From the NCBI GenBank assembly GCA_016721565.1, contig JADKHW010000025.1:5898-69897 (forward strand): 64,000 nucleotides of DNA, written 5' to 3'. Position numbers and translations under genes: made by a program. This document shows positions 16,624 through 25,177 of the stretch, one piece after another. The notes under the pieces were generated by a model. The model did no database searches. It saw only the letters and a program-made list of their open reading frames with translations, and had not been told where the DNA came from. Position 1 is the stretch's first letter, and each line of letters begins with the position of its first letter. The stretch is from a bacterium (GTDB lineage: Bacteria; Electryoneota; RPQS01).

Positions 16624-17133
16624 AAAGCACCTTCCACTTTAACCGCAATAGCAATGCTTGCGGTTTTTTTGTGTCAGGGATTCAGCTACTCTTTTGGGGC
16701 TTGTACGGAGTGCATATATTTTCAGGATAAGACGTGCGCCAACGAGGATTGTGGTGCCACGCATAATGGAAATTGTTCGAGAACTGTATTCTCGCCTGTA
16801 TGCACGGGGAACTACACAATTACGACTCTGACGACATGTCCTGATGAAGGCGATTGTGACGCTTGTCAATCGTGTGCTAAACTATTTCAATTGGATGGCG
16901 CGAATGAATACAATGTAACCAACGGAAATTGCCACACGACAGGATGCACAGGTGGAGATTGTTTTTATAATTGCAGCAATCCATTGCCGAACGTTTTTTT
17001 GGATGCGACGAAGACATACGTGATGTACGTTTGCAAGGTGCCATGTCCGGGAGGACCGACCTGCGAAGACTGCGGCGAAGATTGTAAAGCATACGCGTGT
17101 CTTTCAATTGCGACAACAGGTTGCATGCCGTGA
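16618..17133 (+). CDS. Exported disulfide-rich protein with non-canonical start
   Basis: About 171 residues if read from ATC 16618 or ATA 16621. That start gives a complete signal peptide (KAPSTLTAIAMLAVFLCQGF), whereas the first ATG (16654) cuts off its basic part. The mature region has 21 cysteines in about 145 residues, spread as CxxC, CxxxxC and similar pairs (ACTEC, CDACQSC, CEDCGEDC). Such density points to an extracellular disulfide-stabilised or metal-binding protein; no family was recognised. Its stop overlaps the GTG start of the beta-helix gene by four bases (GTGA), so the two are coupled. Confidence 0.65.
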   Translation: MIKAPSTLTAIAMLAVFLCQGFSYSFGACTECIYFQDKTCANEDCGATHNGNCSRTVFSPVCTGNYTITTLTTCPDEGDCDACQSCAKLFQLDGANEYNVTNGNCHTTGCTGGDCFYNCSNPLPNVFLDATKTYVMYVCKVPCPGGPTCEDCGEDCKAYACLSIATTGCMP

Positions 17134-18500
17134 GCGCACGCATTCAAATTCTAATCACAATTCTGATTGCGATTAGTCACACTTCGATCGTGCGGGGAAT
17201 TGTTCGGGAAGTTCCTTCAGAATACTCAACAATTCAATCAGCGCTTGAGTCGTCTATTGGGGGGGATTCGGTACGCGTCGCACCGGGTGTGTATCACGAG
17301 TTTCTGACTTGTGAGACGAATGCATTGACGTTGATTGGATGGCATTCGGCGGATACCTTGGTCGACTTTAGAACGATATTGGACCCAATTCCGGCTAGTC
17401 TGGATACTCCGTCAACGGCAGTCTTTTCTGGGGACACAGTTGTAGTGAAGAACTTTGTTTTCTACAACCAGCCGGGAATACGGCAACCTGTCTGGGCAAC
17501 GCGAGTCGGGGGGATTCGACATGAAGGCAACTTTCTGAGAATTGTGAACTGCCAATTTGATTCTGTTTCGAAGGCTGTGGATGCAAGCCGAGAAATTAGT
17601 GCGATCAATTGTGATTTCAATGGTTGTTTGTGGCAATGCCTGTATGCATCATCCACAGGAGTTATTGAATCAGAAGAATGTAATTTTGATGGCTCAGGCC
17701 CGTGGCTGGTGTACGGGTCATCCGGTTCAACTTTTCAAAACTGCACATTTCGCCGCAGTGAAACGGGCGGAACTCATTTACTTCAGTTATACGGGCAAGA
17801 TATACTGGTAAGTGGCTGCAGATTTGGGCCAAGTGGTCGGGGATTCTCGCTCTTGGTGGTCTCTCCTCAGGGGAATTGTAAAATTACCGATTGCATCTTT
17901 GAAGATATTTCAGGAACTCCCAACCTGATTGAAGCATATTTAAACTGCCCCGTGGATGCAGACACTCCTATCGTGATATCAAACAATGTTTTTCGCCACT
18001 ATTGGGGAGAACAGAGCGGCGGCACAACAGCAATCGGACTTTCCTGTCAGACGCAAAACGCAGGCTATTTTGGCGTCGTTGAGGGCAATCTTTTTGAAAA
18101 TGGAAATTCCATTGCTTCAAACATCCCGGGTGTCGCCATAGCAGGATCAGCAGATTTGACAGGAAACATCTTTGAAAACCTTCTGCCGACAACTAATCCT
18201 GATGTTTTCGCGCTTAATACTCCTCAAGACACCATCCGCGCACGCAGCAATCAATTTCTCGAGCCGGGGATTGCCGCGGCAGCTGAGAACGCATTTTTTG
18301 ACGCTCGCGAGAATTGGTGGGGTGACAGCACGGGGCCGTATCATCCGAATTTGAATCCGGAGGGACTTGGGACTGAAGTGGGAAACGGTGTGATTTTTGA
18401 ACCGTGGTTATTGCAGGATCCTGATAGCGTGGATACGAACAGTGTTGCGGGAGCGCACATCGGGCTGATTCCTGAGTATACCCTGTCCGCCTATCCCTAA
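17130..18500 (+). CDS. Secreted right-handed beta-helix protein
   Basis: 456 residues from the GTG at 17130, which overlaps the stop of the Cys-rich gene; this start gives a clean signal peptide (ARIQILITILIAISHTSIVRG). The opening VPSEYSTIQSALESSIGGDS with VRVAPGVYHE is the usual first turn of parallel beta-helix (pectate-lyase-like) surface proteins. Many short coils such as VKNFVFYN, IVNCQFDS, AINCDFNGC, FQNCTFRR and ITDCIFED follow, with NWWGDSTGPYHP near the end. The frame stops at 18500 inside the expected sorting motif (AYP, then NPFN in another frame). Pilus- or surface-linked polysaccharide binding is possible; activity is not shown. Confidence 0.8.
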   Translation: MSARIQILITILIAISHTSIVRGIVREVPSEYSTIQSALESSIGGDSVRVAPGVYHEFLTCETNALTLIGWHSADTLVDFRTILDPIPASLDTPSTAVFSGDTVVVKNFVFYNQPGIRQPVWATRVGGIRHEGNFLRIVNCQFDSVSKAVDASREISAINCDFNGCLWQCLYASSTGVIESEECNFDGSGPWLVYGSSGSTFQNCTFRRSETGGTHLLQLYGQDILVSGCRFGPSGRGFSLLVVSPQGNCKITDCIFEDISGTPNLIEAYLNCPVDADTPIVISNNVFRHYWGEQSGGTTAIGLSCQTQNAGYFGVVEGNLFENGNSIASNIPGVAIAGSADLTGNIFENLLPTTNPDVFALNTPQDTIRARSNQFLEPGIAAAAENAFFDARENWWGDSTGPYHPNLNPEGLGTEVGNGVIFEPWLLQDPDSVDTNSVAGAHIGLIPEYTLSAYP

Positions 18501-18730
18501 TCCATTCAACGCGACGACGTTATTGAGCATACAAGTTTCGAAGCCGGGGAATACGAAGTGCTATTGTTCGACGTGACGGGGCGGGAGGCGCGAGACTGTT
18601 CAAGGGAAACATTGTCACAGCACATGAGCTTCAGATCGCAACTGAGAGTTTTGCGACGGGAGTCTATTTTGCCCAGTTGCATAACGGTAGTGGCGGACTT
18701 GCAGTCACGAAACTGCTAATGCTAAAGTAA
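18491..18730 (+). pseudogene. Frame-broken T9SS sorting domain of the beta-helix protein
   Basis: Reading all three frames recovers the missing C-terminus: NPFNATTLLSIQVSKPG, then YEVLLFDVTGREAR, then LFKGNIVTAHELQIATESF and TKLLMLK with stop at 18728-18730. Three shifts are needed: one at the CCC run 18495-18497, one near 18545-18552 and one near 18590-18597. Three breaks within 100 bases next to an intact 456-residue frame point to local consensus errors or to recent loss of the anchoring signal. Confidence 0.65.
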
Positions 18731-18751
18731 GCAGATGGGTCCAACAATAAC

Positions 18752-18784
18752 AAAAGCCCCGCGAGAAATTCGCGGGGCTTTTTT
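18752..18784. terminator. Bidirectional terminator
   Basis: AAAAGCCCCGCGA pairs with TCGCGGGGCTTTT around a five-base loop, with T6 on the plus strand and A-rich sequence on the other; it lies between converging genes. Confidence 0.9.
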
Positions 18785-18796
18785 GTTTTCAAATTT

Positions 18797-19117
18797 CTAT
18801 CGCTTATTTTCGACTCGAACGGTCGAAACCTTCGGGCGGGTCGCAACATTATGGACCGCGCGTGCCAGTCGATACACGATTACGAGGCACACTGCGATCA
18901 ATACACCGGCCCCGAAATTGAGACCGCTATAATCAATCCGCCAAGATACCATTGTCATCCAAAAGGCCATAAAAGCAAACATGAATAAAGAAAAATCTCT
19001 GTCTTTCTTTAGTTCATCGTAGCTCAATTTGGCCGCCAGTCGTCCTGAACTTTTCAAGACGACAAACGTTGCCACAAGCGCACCAATTGTTCCGACAATG
19101 AGTGGAACCCAATTCAT
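18797..19117 (-). CDS. Small three-helix membrane protein, unknown
   Basis: 106 residues with about three membrane segments: residues 4-21 (PLIVGTIGALVATFVVL), 43-58 (LFMFAFMAFWMTMVSW) and 66-86. The ATG follows CGGAGG with a six-base gap. The C-terminus is basic. No family was recognised. It stands as a single gene between a bidirectional terminator and the aminopeptidase gene, 62 bases after the latter on the same strand. Confidence 0.7.
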   Translation of the reverse strand: MNWVPLIVGTIGALVATFVVLKSSGRLAAKLSYDELKKDRDFSLFMFAFMAFWMTMVSWRIDYSGLNFGAGVLIAVCLVIVYRLARAVHNVATRPKVSTVRVENKR

Positions 19118-19179
19118 ACTATCCTCCGAAATAACCTAACAGTATATAAATGACACGAAGTGTTCACCTGTTTGGCAAA

Positions 19180-20307
19180 CTACTTCTTCGTCAGTTTATC
19201 GGGGTTCATCGCGAGGAAGGCTTCGTGAACGAAGATACCGTCCTTGCGGATCAGGACGCCGTCGATCCAGATTTCGCCGCCGCCGTATTCGGGGCGCTGG
19301 ATGCAGACCAAGTCCCAGTGAATCTGGCTGCGGTTGCCATTGTCGGCTTCAAATTCGTAGGCTTGACCGGGCGTAAAGTGGAACGATCCGGCGATCTTCT
19401 CGTCGAAGAGAATATCGTCCATCGGATTCAACACGTAGGGATGGAATCCGAGTGCGAACTCGCCGACGTAGCGAGCGCCTTCGTCAGTGTCAAAGATTTC
19501 GTTCAGACGCTTGTTGTCGTTGGCGGTCGCATTGACAATCTTGCCGTCTTTGAATTCGAGCACAACGTTTTCAAACGTGAAGCCGCGATAGGTGGACGGT
19601 GAATTGTAGCTGATCTTGCCGTTGACGGACGTGCGCACGGGAGCCGAGAAGATTTCCAGATCGGGGATATTAAACTCACCGCCGCAGGGCTTCCACGGAA
19701 TGCTCTTAATTGAGAATTGCAGATCGGTGCCTGGGCCTTTGATGTGCACCTTGTCGGATTTTTCAAGGAACGCCTTCGCGGGCAGCATCGCTTCGTTGGC
19801 TTTCTTCCAATCGACGTCACAGCAGACACGATAGAAGAATTCTTCAAAGGCTTCGTGGCTCATCTTAGCCATCTGCGCCATTTGCGGCGACGGGTACTTG
19901 AGAATCACCCAGCGGGTGTTTTCAACACGCTGTTTAAGGTGTACGGGCTTGAGCCAATGCTTCTCATAGAATGACATTTGGTCGCCCGGTACATCGGAAA
20001 GTTCTTTGGCATTGAAGACGCCGCGCACGGCGATGTAGCACTGCATTTGCTTCATGCGGTAGAGTTCGCTGTCGGCGATAAATTTCATGCGTTCTTCGGT
20101 GCCGTTGCGCATGAGCGTCCGCATGACGGATTGGAACTTGCACTCAACGACGGGCAGCCCACCGGCATCGCACACTTCCTGCACGAGTATGGATATAAAT
20201 TCGGCCGGGACGTCGCTGCATTCAATTAGGACGTGATCGCCGGGTTTAACCTTAGTAGAGTGTTTGACCAGGACTTCCGCGAGTTTCTTGTGACGAGGAT
20301 CGAACAT
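19180..20307 (-). CDS. M29-family aminopeptidase
   Basis: 375 residues. The sequence follows the M29 (thermophilic metalloprotease, AmpS/aminopeptidase T) pattern: KLAEVLVKHSTKVKPGDHVL and AEFISILVQEV at the N-terminus, and the metal-binding C-terminal half with YVGEFALGFHPYV, FDEKIAGSFHFTPGQAYE and QIHWDLV. The HWD pair and the preceding Glu and His residues fit the two-metal site known for this family. It would remove N-terminal residues from peptides in the cytoplasm; there is no signal peptide. It has its own promoter at 20355-20383. Confidence 0.88.
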   Translation of the reverse strand: MFDPRHKKLAEVLVKHSTKVKPGDHVLIECSDVPAEFISILVQEVCDAGGLPVVECKFQSVMRTLMRNGTEERMKFIADSELYRMKQMQCYIAVRGVFNAKELSDVPGDQMSFYEKHWLKPVHLKQRVENTRWVILKYPSPQMAQMAKMSHEAFEEFFYRVCCDVDWKKANEAMLPAKAFLEKSDKVHIKGPGTDLQFSIKSIPWKPCGGEFNIPDLEIFSAPVRTSVNGKISYNSPSTYRGFTFENVVLEFKDGKIVNATANDNKRLNEIFDTDEGARYVGEFALGFHPYVLNPMDDILFDEKIAGSFHFTPGQAYEFEADNGNRSQIHWDLVCIQRPEYGGGEIWIDGVLIRKDGIFVHEAFLAMNPDKLTKK

Positions 20308-20354
20308 GGTAGCCTTTCAGAGTTTCGTCTATTTTCCCCAGAGCATTTGTGAAT

Positions 20355-20383
20355 AAGTTAACGAATTCGGCAGAGAGATTCAA
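20355..20383 (-). promoter_or_regulatory. Promoter of the aminopeptidase gene
   Basis: On the minus strand TTGAAT (20383-20378), 17 bases, TAACTT (20360-20355); start of transcription about 41 bases before the ATG. Confidence 0.65.
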
Positions 20384-20456
20384 CCGCTGACAACCGTGGA
20401 CTATGCGACCCTGTTACATAGCGGCGAGGTGAGGAGGCATGAGTCGGTCAGTTTGC

Positions 20457-20485
20457 TTGCGAACTTCGGGAAAAAACCGTATCTT
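20457..20485 (+). promoter_or_regulatory. Promoter of the methyltransferase-patatin operon
   Basis: TTGCGA, 17 bases, TATCTT. Transcription would start near 20492, 29 bases before the ATG; the leader shows no clear ribosome binding site. Confidence 0.55.
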
Positions 20486-20520
20486 TCTGGGCTTTTTCCC
20501 TGAACAAAATCCCCAATACT

Positions 20521-21357
20521 ATGCACTTAGAGAATACCGGCGGGCCGCTTGCGCATCCCGGGCACGAACTGAACCGCATTTGGTGGGACGAGGTCACGCC
20601 GGTGCATGCGGGGAGTGAATTTTACGATATGGACGGTTTCCTCAAAGGAAAGACCGCACTTGACCGATTGGAGTTGGATTGGCTGGGAGATGTTGCAGGT
20701 AAGCGCGTGCTACATTTGCAATGTCATTTTGGCAAGTCCACGATTGATATTGCCCGGCGTGGTGCAGCACAAGTTGTAGGCGTGGATTTCTCGCCGGTTG
20801 CTATCAAAACTGCCCGTGACTTGGCGGTGAAAACAGGTGTGGCGGACCGCGTTTCGTTTATCGAAAGTGACGTGCTAAAGCTTGATTCTGTTTTAAGCGA
20901 AAAATTTGACATTGTTTTCACGAGCTATGGTGTATTAACTTGGCTTTCGAATCTACACCGTTGGGCGGAAATTGTAGCCAAAATGCTTTCGTCGAATGGA
21001 AAGTTCGTGATCGTTGAATGCCATCCGACGATGATGATGTTCGAGTGGAAAAACGGCAAGATTGAACACAAATTTGGCTATTTTCATTGCGAAGAGGGAA
21101 TTGTCATACCGCCGATGCCGGATTATGCGGATCGAAATTACACTCCCGTAAACGAAACGCGCGAATGGCAGTGGAGTTTGGCAGATGTGTTTCGTGTGCT
21201 GACCAAAGCGGGTTTGCGCGTGACGCAGTTTGAAGAGTATCCGACTTGCTGTTTTGCACCCTTTCAAAATATGATTGAATGTGGTGATGATTTGTATAGG
21301 CTTCCCGACGGCGAACCAAGCATGCCGATGACGTTTGCGATGGAAGCACGGTTCTGA
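20521..21357 (+). CDS. Class I SAM-dependent methyltransferase
   Basis: 278 residues. The SAM-binding core is at about residues 61-130: GKRVLHLQCHFGKSTIDIAR (motif I, with HLQCHFG instead of the usual ExGCGxG), VVGVDFSPVAIKTAR (acidic loop) and EKFDIVFTSYGVLTWL (motif II). The C-terminal part is rich in Trp, Tyr and His. The substrate is unknown. The 3' end overlaps the patatin-like gene by 23 bases, so both are made from one transcript; a lipid-related substrate would fit but is only inferred. Confidence 0.85.
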   Translation: MHLENTGGPLAHPGHELNRIWWDEVTPVHAGSEFYDMDGFLKGKTALDRLELDWLGDVAGKRVLHLQCHFGKSTIDIARRGAAQVVGVDFSPVAIKTARDLAVKTGVADRVSFIESDVLKLDSVLSEKFDIVFTSYGVLTWLSNLHRWAEIVAKMLSSNGKFVIVECHPTMMMFEWKNGKIEHKFGYFHCEEGIVIPPMPDYADRNYTPVNETREWQWSLADVFRVLTKAGLRVTQFEEYPTCCFAPFQNMIECGDDLYRLPDGEPSMPMTFAMEARF

Positions 21358-22471
21358 TTTGCAGCCGCATCTGCTCATAGCTTTGCAAGGTGGCGGTGCG
21401 TACGGCTCTTATCAGGCGGGGATGCTTGAAGAGTATTTTGCGCAAAACGGTCAGCCGTATGACGGCGGTTACGGCGTATCGGTGGGAGCGCTGAACGTCG
21501 CGCAGTTGTTTGGAACGGCGAGCGGGACACATGATGCGAGTATTCAGGAGCAAGCTACCAATGCAAAACGGTTGGCAGAGCTTTGGCGCAGTGAGATTAT
21601 GGGTGACGATTCTATCTACAAACCGTATCGTTCCACAGGAATTGTGACCGAAGGCGCGCGGCGCATGTTGGGTAAGGGTATATTTGGAGATTTAGCTGTT
21701 GCTACGTTGCGTAAACAAGCGTCTGTTTATGACACGAAGCCGTTACGTGCACTGCTTGAAAGAAATCTCAAAGGTAAGAAGTGGCCGCGTGCTGTTGAAG
21801 TCGGGGCTGTGAATTTGGAGTTGGGACGGTTTTTCGAAATTCCGTTGGCAAATCCGACACACGGTTTAACAGGGATTGATGCGGTGATGGCTTCTTCGGC
21901 AATTCCGATTGTGTTTCCGCCGATTGAGGGTTTTGTGGATGGCGGAGTGACGGATGTGACGCCGCTGCGCTCTGTGTTTCAGCATTTTCGCGACGTGCGT
22001 GACGAGCGGGATGCGCGCAATCAGCCGCCGCTGCCGCAAGAGCTGCATGTCTATCGCGCGTCATCGTTTCCCAAGCCAAAGCAAGGGCCGTTTGATCGCG
22101 TGGTGAAGGTGCTTGAGCGAACTCTGGAGATATTTGTCGATAATACTGACCGCGAAGATTATGAACGCGCGGCCTTCATCAACGAACTCGCGGGCAAAAT
22201 GCACAGCACGCAGTATTCGCCCGATCTGAAGGTGAAGGAAGAATTCATTTCGTGGCACAAGAAATATGCTGTGATTGACACCTACGTTATCGGCCCGTCG
22301 AAGAGTGAGATGGGCAAGTTTTCCGATTCGGCCCGCAGTTTTTCTCCCAAAGCCATCCGCGAAGGCTTGAGACTTGGACAGCAGCGCATGGCGGATTTTC
22401 TGAAGAACAAGGACGACTATCTGTTGGAAGTCGTGCTGTTCAACGATGATGTGCCTGAATTGCCGAGGTAA
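21335..22471 (+). CDS. Patatin-like phospholipase
   Basis: 378 residues. The oxyanion loop GGGAYGSYQAG, the nucleophile elbow GVSVGALN (Ser of GxSxG) and the Asp of VDGGVTD (DGG motif) make the complete Ser-Asp dyad of bacterial patatin phospholipases. There is no signal peptide, so the enzyme is cytoplasmic or reaches the membrane from inside. It is translated from within the end of the methyltransferase gene. Lipid acyl hydrolysis is the family activity; the physiological substrate is unknown. Confidence 0.87.
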   Translation: MRWKHGSDLQPHLLIALQGGGAYGSYQAGMLEEYFAQNGQPYDGGYGVSVGALNVAQLFGTASGTHDASIQEQATNAKRLAELWRSEIMGDDSIYKPYRSTGIVTEGARRMLGKGIFGDLAVATLRKQASVYDTKPLRALLERNLKGKKWPRAVEVGAVNLELGRFFEIPLANPTHGLTGIDAVMASSAIPIVFPPIEGFVDGGVTDVTPLRSVFQHFRDVRDERDARNQPPLPQELHVYRASSFPKPKQGPFDRVVKVLERTLEIFVDNTDREDYERAAFINELAGKMHSTQYSPDLKVKEEFISWHKKYAVIDTYVIGPSKSEMGKFSDSARSFSPKAIREGLRLGQQRMADFLKNKDDYLLEVVLFNDDVPELPR

Positions 22472-22473
22472 CA

Positions 22474-23293
22474 TTGGCAAACACTTGGTTCTTTCAAGCA
22501 AATCCAGATGACTATAATGTTGACGAATATTTAAGTAGATTCGACTATATCTACTGGAGCGTCAAAACGGGACTTCACATTCGGGAAATCCGATTGGGTG
22601 ATGAAGCTACGGTTTGGCGAGCGCGGGTGAAGGCATTGGTAACGGTTACATGAGGAATCTTCGGTGTATCGTTGCTGAATTGCCTAAGTACGCCGGTTAT
22701 GACTTTCCAACGAATCTTGGTGATGACCAATGTGTGGGTAAACATTGCTGATCGAGCAGATTTTCGCGTAGGCCTTAGAGTCATACAGTGCGCCCCAGCA
22801 AACGCCGTTCTTGTCAATGAAGAGTTGCTGTTGCAGCATAACACATTAAACAGTTTGCTTGCGATAAGACAGCGAACAGGAACTTCATTTCGCGAGGAAA
22901 ATCCTTCTATTCGACTCGCTCTCCGTGATCTTTGGAATTCACAAGACAGTGCGTGAGACCCAAACACGGGAATTCGTAGGCAGATGAAGGTGCACGAAAA
23001 GCTGCGAACCCACGTTTATTATGAACGCGATCGCGACTTGTGGCCAGGAAGAAAGAGCAGTTCCTGGATCAAGCTTCGAGGCAAGTCAGTCGGTTTGTGA
23101 ACTTGGTGGCTTTGATTTTGGAAATATTTCGGAAGGGCGCACCTCTCGGCGAGTGGATTCATACGCGAAGTACATCAGTCGTTGTGCCGGCCTCAAGGAG
23201 CTTTGTCGCATGAGACGGCAAAACAACACTTATGGTTTGACGCCGGACGTTGCCCAAACTGGTGGTGCCAGTCTCAAATGCGTTTGCACTTAG
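22474..23293 (+). pseudogene. Broken EVE-HNH endonuclease-like gene
   Basis: Starting at TTG 22474 the frame gives NTWFFQANPDDYNVDEYL, IYWSVKTGLHIREIRLGDEA and TVWRA, the classic opening of an EVE (PUA-like) domain. A TGA interrupts at 22651; the same frame then continues with FRVGLRVIQ, TGTSFREENP and LRDLWNSQ, the normal EVE end. After 22959 the order THVYYERDRDL, VARKKEQFLDQ and CELGGFDFGN, scattered over frames, matches the N-terminal half of an HNH nuclease domain. At least four frame changes are needed. EVE-HNH proteins of known type cut DNA with modified cytosine (type IV restriction); this copy is inactive as read, unless the breaks are sequencing errors. Confidence 0.6.
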
Positions 23294-23388
23294 AATCGCA
23301 AACCTAAAGGAAAATGTTATATGCACCAGGCGTTGTGGGGCCTTCAGGTTGTGACGGGAAATTAACTTTTACATACAACAAATTCTGC

Positions 23389-23904
23389 ATGACAAACGTT
23401 TACTTAGTGGACGCTCTCCGGACGCCGGTGGGCAAGCATAATGGTATATTGAAATCGGTGCGGCCTGATGATATGGCGGCGCTGGTGCTGAAGAAAGTCG
23501 TGGAACGCAACAAGATTGATCCGGGTCTCGTGGACGAGGTCTATATGGGCTGTGCCAATCAGGCGGGCGAAGATAACCGCAACGTGGCGCGCATGGCCGT
23601 GCTGCTGGCGGGATTTCCACATTCGGTGCCTGCCGTTACGGTGAACCGCCTCTGTGCTTCAGGCCTCGAAGCGGCGGCAATCGCGTTCCGGGCCATTGCA
23701 TCAGGTGAAGGCAATTGCTACATTGCAGGAGGCGTTGAATCTATGACGCGCGCGCCCTTCAGTGTGCCCAAGCTTGAGAACGGCTTTTCCTTTCGGCAAT
23801 CTGACGGCTTGGGACACAACTTTGGGCTGGCGCTATCCGAATCCGGCCATGAAGGAGATGTTCCCGCTCGAATCCATGGGGGAAACGGCGGAGAATATCT
23901 ATGA
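23389..23904 (+). CDS. Thiolase, N-terminal part (frameshifted)
   Basis: N-terminal half of an acetyl-CoA acyltransferase from the ATG at 23389. It holds VDALRTPVGKHNG, the block GCANQAGEDNRNVARMA and the active-site Cys in VTVNRLCASGLEA. The frame leaves the family after PKLENGFSF near 23785-23794, where it should join the second part (GNLTAWDTTLGW). A single missing base at the TTTT or TTT run explains it. The GCANQAGEDNRN block is most like 3-oxoadipyl-CoA/acetyl-CoA acetyltransferases (PcaF/PaaJ type), but no partner genes of such a pathway are nearby. Confidence 0.8.
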   Translation: MTNVYLVDALRTPVGKHNGILKSVRPDDMAALVLKKVVERNKIDPGLVDEVYMGCANQAGEDNRNVARMAVLLAGFPHSVPAVTVNRLCASGLEAAAIAFRAIASGEGNCYIAGGVESMTRAPFSVPKLENGFSFRQSDGLGHNFGLALSESGHEGDVPARIHGGNGGEYL

Positions 23905-24592
23905 AAAATGGAATATCGCGCGCGAATTGCAGGACCAGTTTGCCTACGAGTCGCACCAGAAAGCGGTCGCGGCGCACGAACGCGGGCTGTTTGCCGAAGA
24001 GATAATTCCCGTCGAGATTCCACAGAAGAAGGGCGATCCCCTGAAGCTCGACCGCGACGAGGGGCCGCGTGCAGATACCACGCTGGAAAAACTTGCGACT
24101 CTGAAGCCCGCCTTCCGCAAAGGAGGGACTGTAACACCAGGCAATTCGTCGAGTCTGAATGACGGAGCGGCGGCGCTGCTGATTTGTTCGGAAAAGTTTG
24201 TCAAAGAGCATAATCTGAAGCCATTGGCACGGATTGTTGGTTCGGCCTCGGCGGGTGTGGACCCGCGCTTCATGGGTATTGGGCCAGTCAACGCGGTGGA
24301 GAAACTGCTCGAACGCACGGGCAGGACCCGGTTTGAGATCGGGCTGTGGGAGATAAACGAAGCCTTCGCCGTTCAAGTATTAGCGGTCATGGCCGAGCTT
24401 GATCCACCGATTGACCGCGTGAACTCGCGCGGCGGGGCGATTGCTATCGGGCATCCGCTGGGAATGTCGGGAGCACGCATTTTAGGCACCCTTGCACGCA
24501 GTATGCGCGATGCAGGGACCAAGTGGGGGATAGCAAGCCTGTGTGTGGGGGTCGGGCAGGGACAGGCTATCTTGTTGGAAAATATGAACTAA
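23762..24592 (+). CDS. Thiolase, C-terminal part (frameshifted)
   Basis: From about 23794 this frame encodes the rest of the thiolase: GETAENIYEKWNIARELQDQ, TVTPGNSSSLNDGAAALLI, GIGPVNAVEKLL, NEAFAVQVLA, the catalytic His in GGAIAIGHPLGMSGAR and the second catalytic Cys in SLCVGVGQG. All catalytic residues are kept across the two frames and together they give about 400 residues, the normal length. This conservation argues that the break is a base-calling error rather than old decay. Confidence 0.8.
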   Translation: MCPSLRTAFPFGNLTAWDTTLGWRYPNPAMKEMFPLESMGETAENIYEKWNIARELQDQFAYESHQKAVAAHERGLFAEEIIPVEIPQKKGDPLKLDRDEGPRADTTLEKLATLKPAFRKGGTVTPGNSSSLNDGAAALLICSEKFVKEHNLKPLARIVGSASAGVDPRFMGIGPVNAVEKLLERTGRTRFEIGLWEINEAFAVQVLAVMAELDPPIDRVNSRGGAIAIGHPLGMSGARILGTLARSMRDAGTKWGIASLCVGVGQGQAILLENMN

Positions 24593-24608
24593 ATTGGGTC
24601 TGGCGAAT

Positions 24609-24637
24609 TTGCAAAAATTGCCGTAAGTTGGCATAAT
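24609..24637 (+). promoter_or_regulatory. Possible promoter of the GNAT gene
   Basis: TTGCAA, 17 bases, CATAAT. The -10 deviates from the TAnnTT form seen elsewhere, so this is a weaker call. Confidence 0.35.
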
Positions 24638-24718
24638 GTTCGCTTTGTAATTTTCATAAACCTTTAACCACCTTTTAAGAAAGTAACTTGGGTGCCGCTG
24701 GGCACCGTCACCAACCCA

Positions 24719-25177
24719 ATGATTGTCAGCAACGCGACGATTGCGGACCTCCCCCAGCTCCTCGAGCTGATTGCCGAATACCAAGCCGACGGCGAAGAAT
24801 TCGAGGCACAACCGGAAGATGTGAACCGGACCTATTTGACAGAAATTTTAGAGAACGACCGCTTGGGACAAGTCCTGATTGGCCGCACCTCGAGCGGGCT
24901 TCCCGTAGGATTTCTGTTGCTGTATTTGACACCCTCGACGCTCGAAGCAGATCGTGTCCCCACAATTCTGGACATGTTCGTGCGTCAATCACAGCGCGAG
25001 AAAGGCTTTGGGCGGCAGCTCTTTGACCATGCCATCCGGTGGGCCAAGAAAGAGAAATTCGCGCACATAGATTGCCCCGTGGAAAACATGAACATGGTGG
25101 CACAATACCTGTTTGACTACTACAAGGCCGACCAAGCCGGCCGCATCCTCTACTCAATTGATCTCACGAAAGAATAG
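24719..25177 (+). CDS. GNAT-family N-acetyltransferase
   Basis: 152 residues from the ATG at 24719 (an upstream GTG at 24692 is possible). The acetyl-CoA site is QREKGFGRQLFDHAIRWAKK at about residues 95-114, preceded by the beta-4 strand TILDMFVR and followed by NMNMVAQYLFDYYKADQAGR. The N-terminus ATIADLPQLLELIAEYQ is the usual GNAT alpha-1. Substrate unknown. The next gene starts within its last codons. Confidence 0.82.
   Translation: MIVSNATIADLPQLLELIAEYQADGEEFEAQPEDVNRTYLTEILENDRLGQVLIGRTSSGLPVGFLLLYLTPSTLEADRVPTILDMFVRQSQREKGFGRQLFDHAIRWAKKEKFAHIDCPVENMNMVAQYLFDYYKADQAGRILYSIDLTKE

Noticed and set aside
22960..23293. Separate small gene of about 90 codons after the EVE part
   Set aside because: Its frame holds only part of the HNH-like pattern; the rest is in neighbouring frames, so it is a fragment of the broken EVE-HNH gene.
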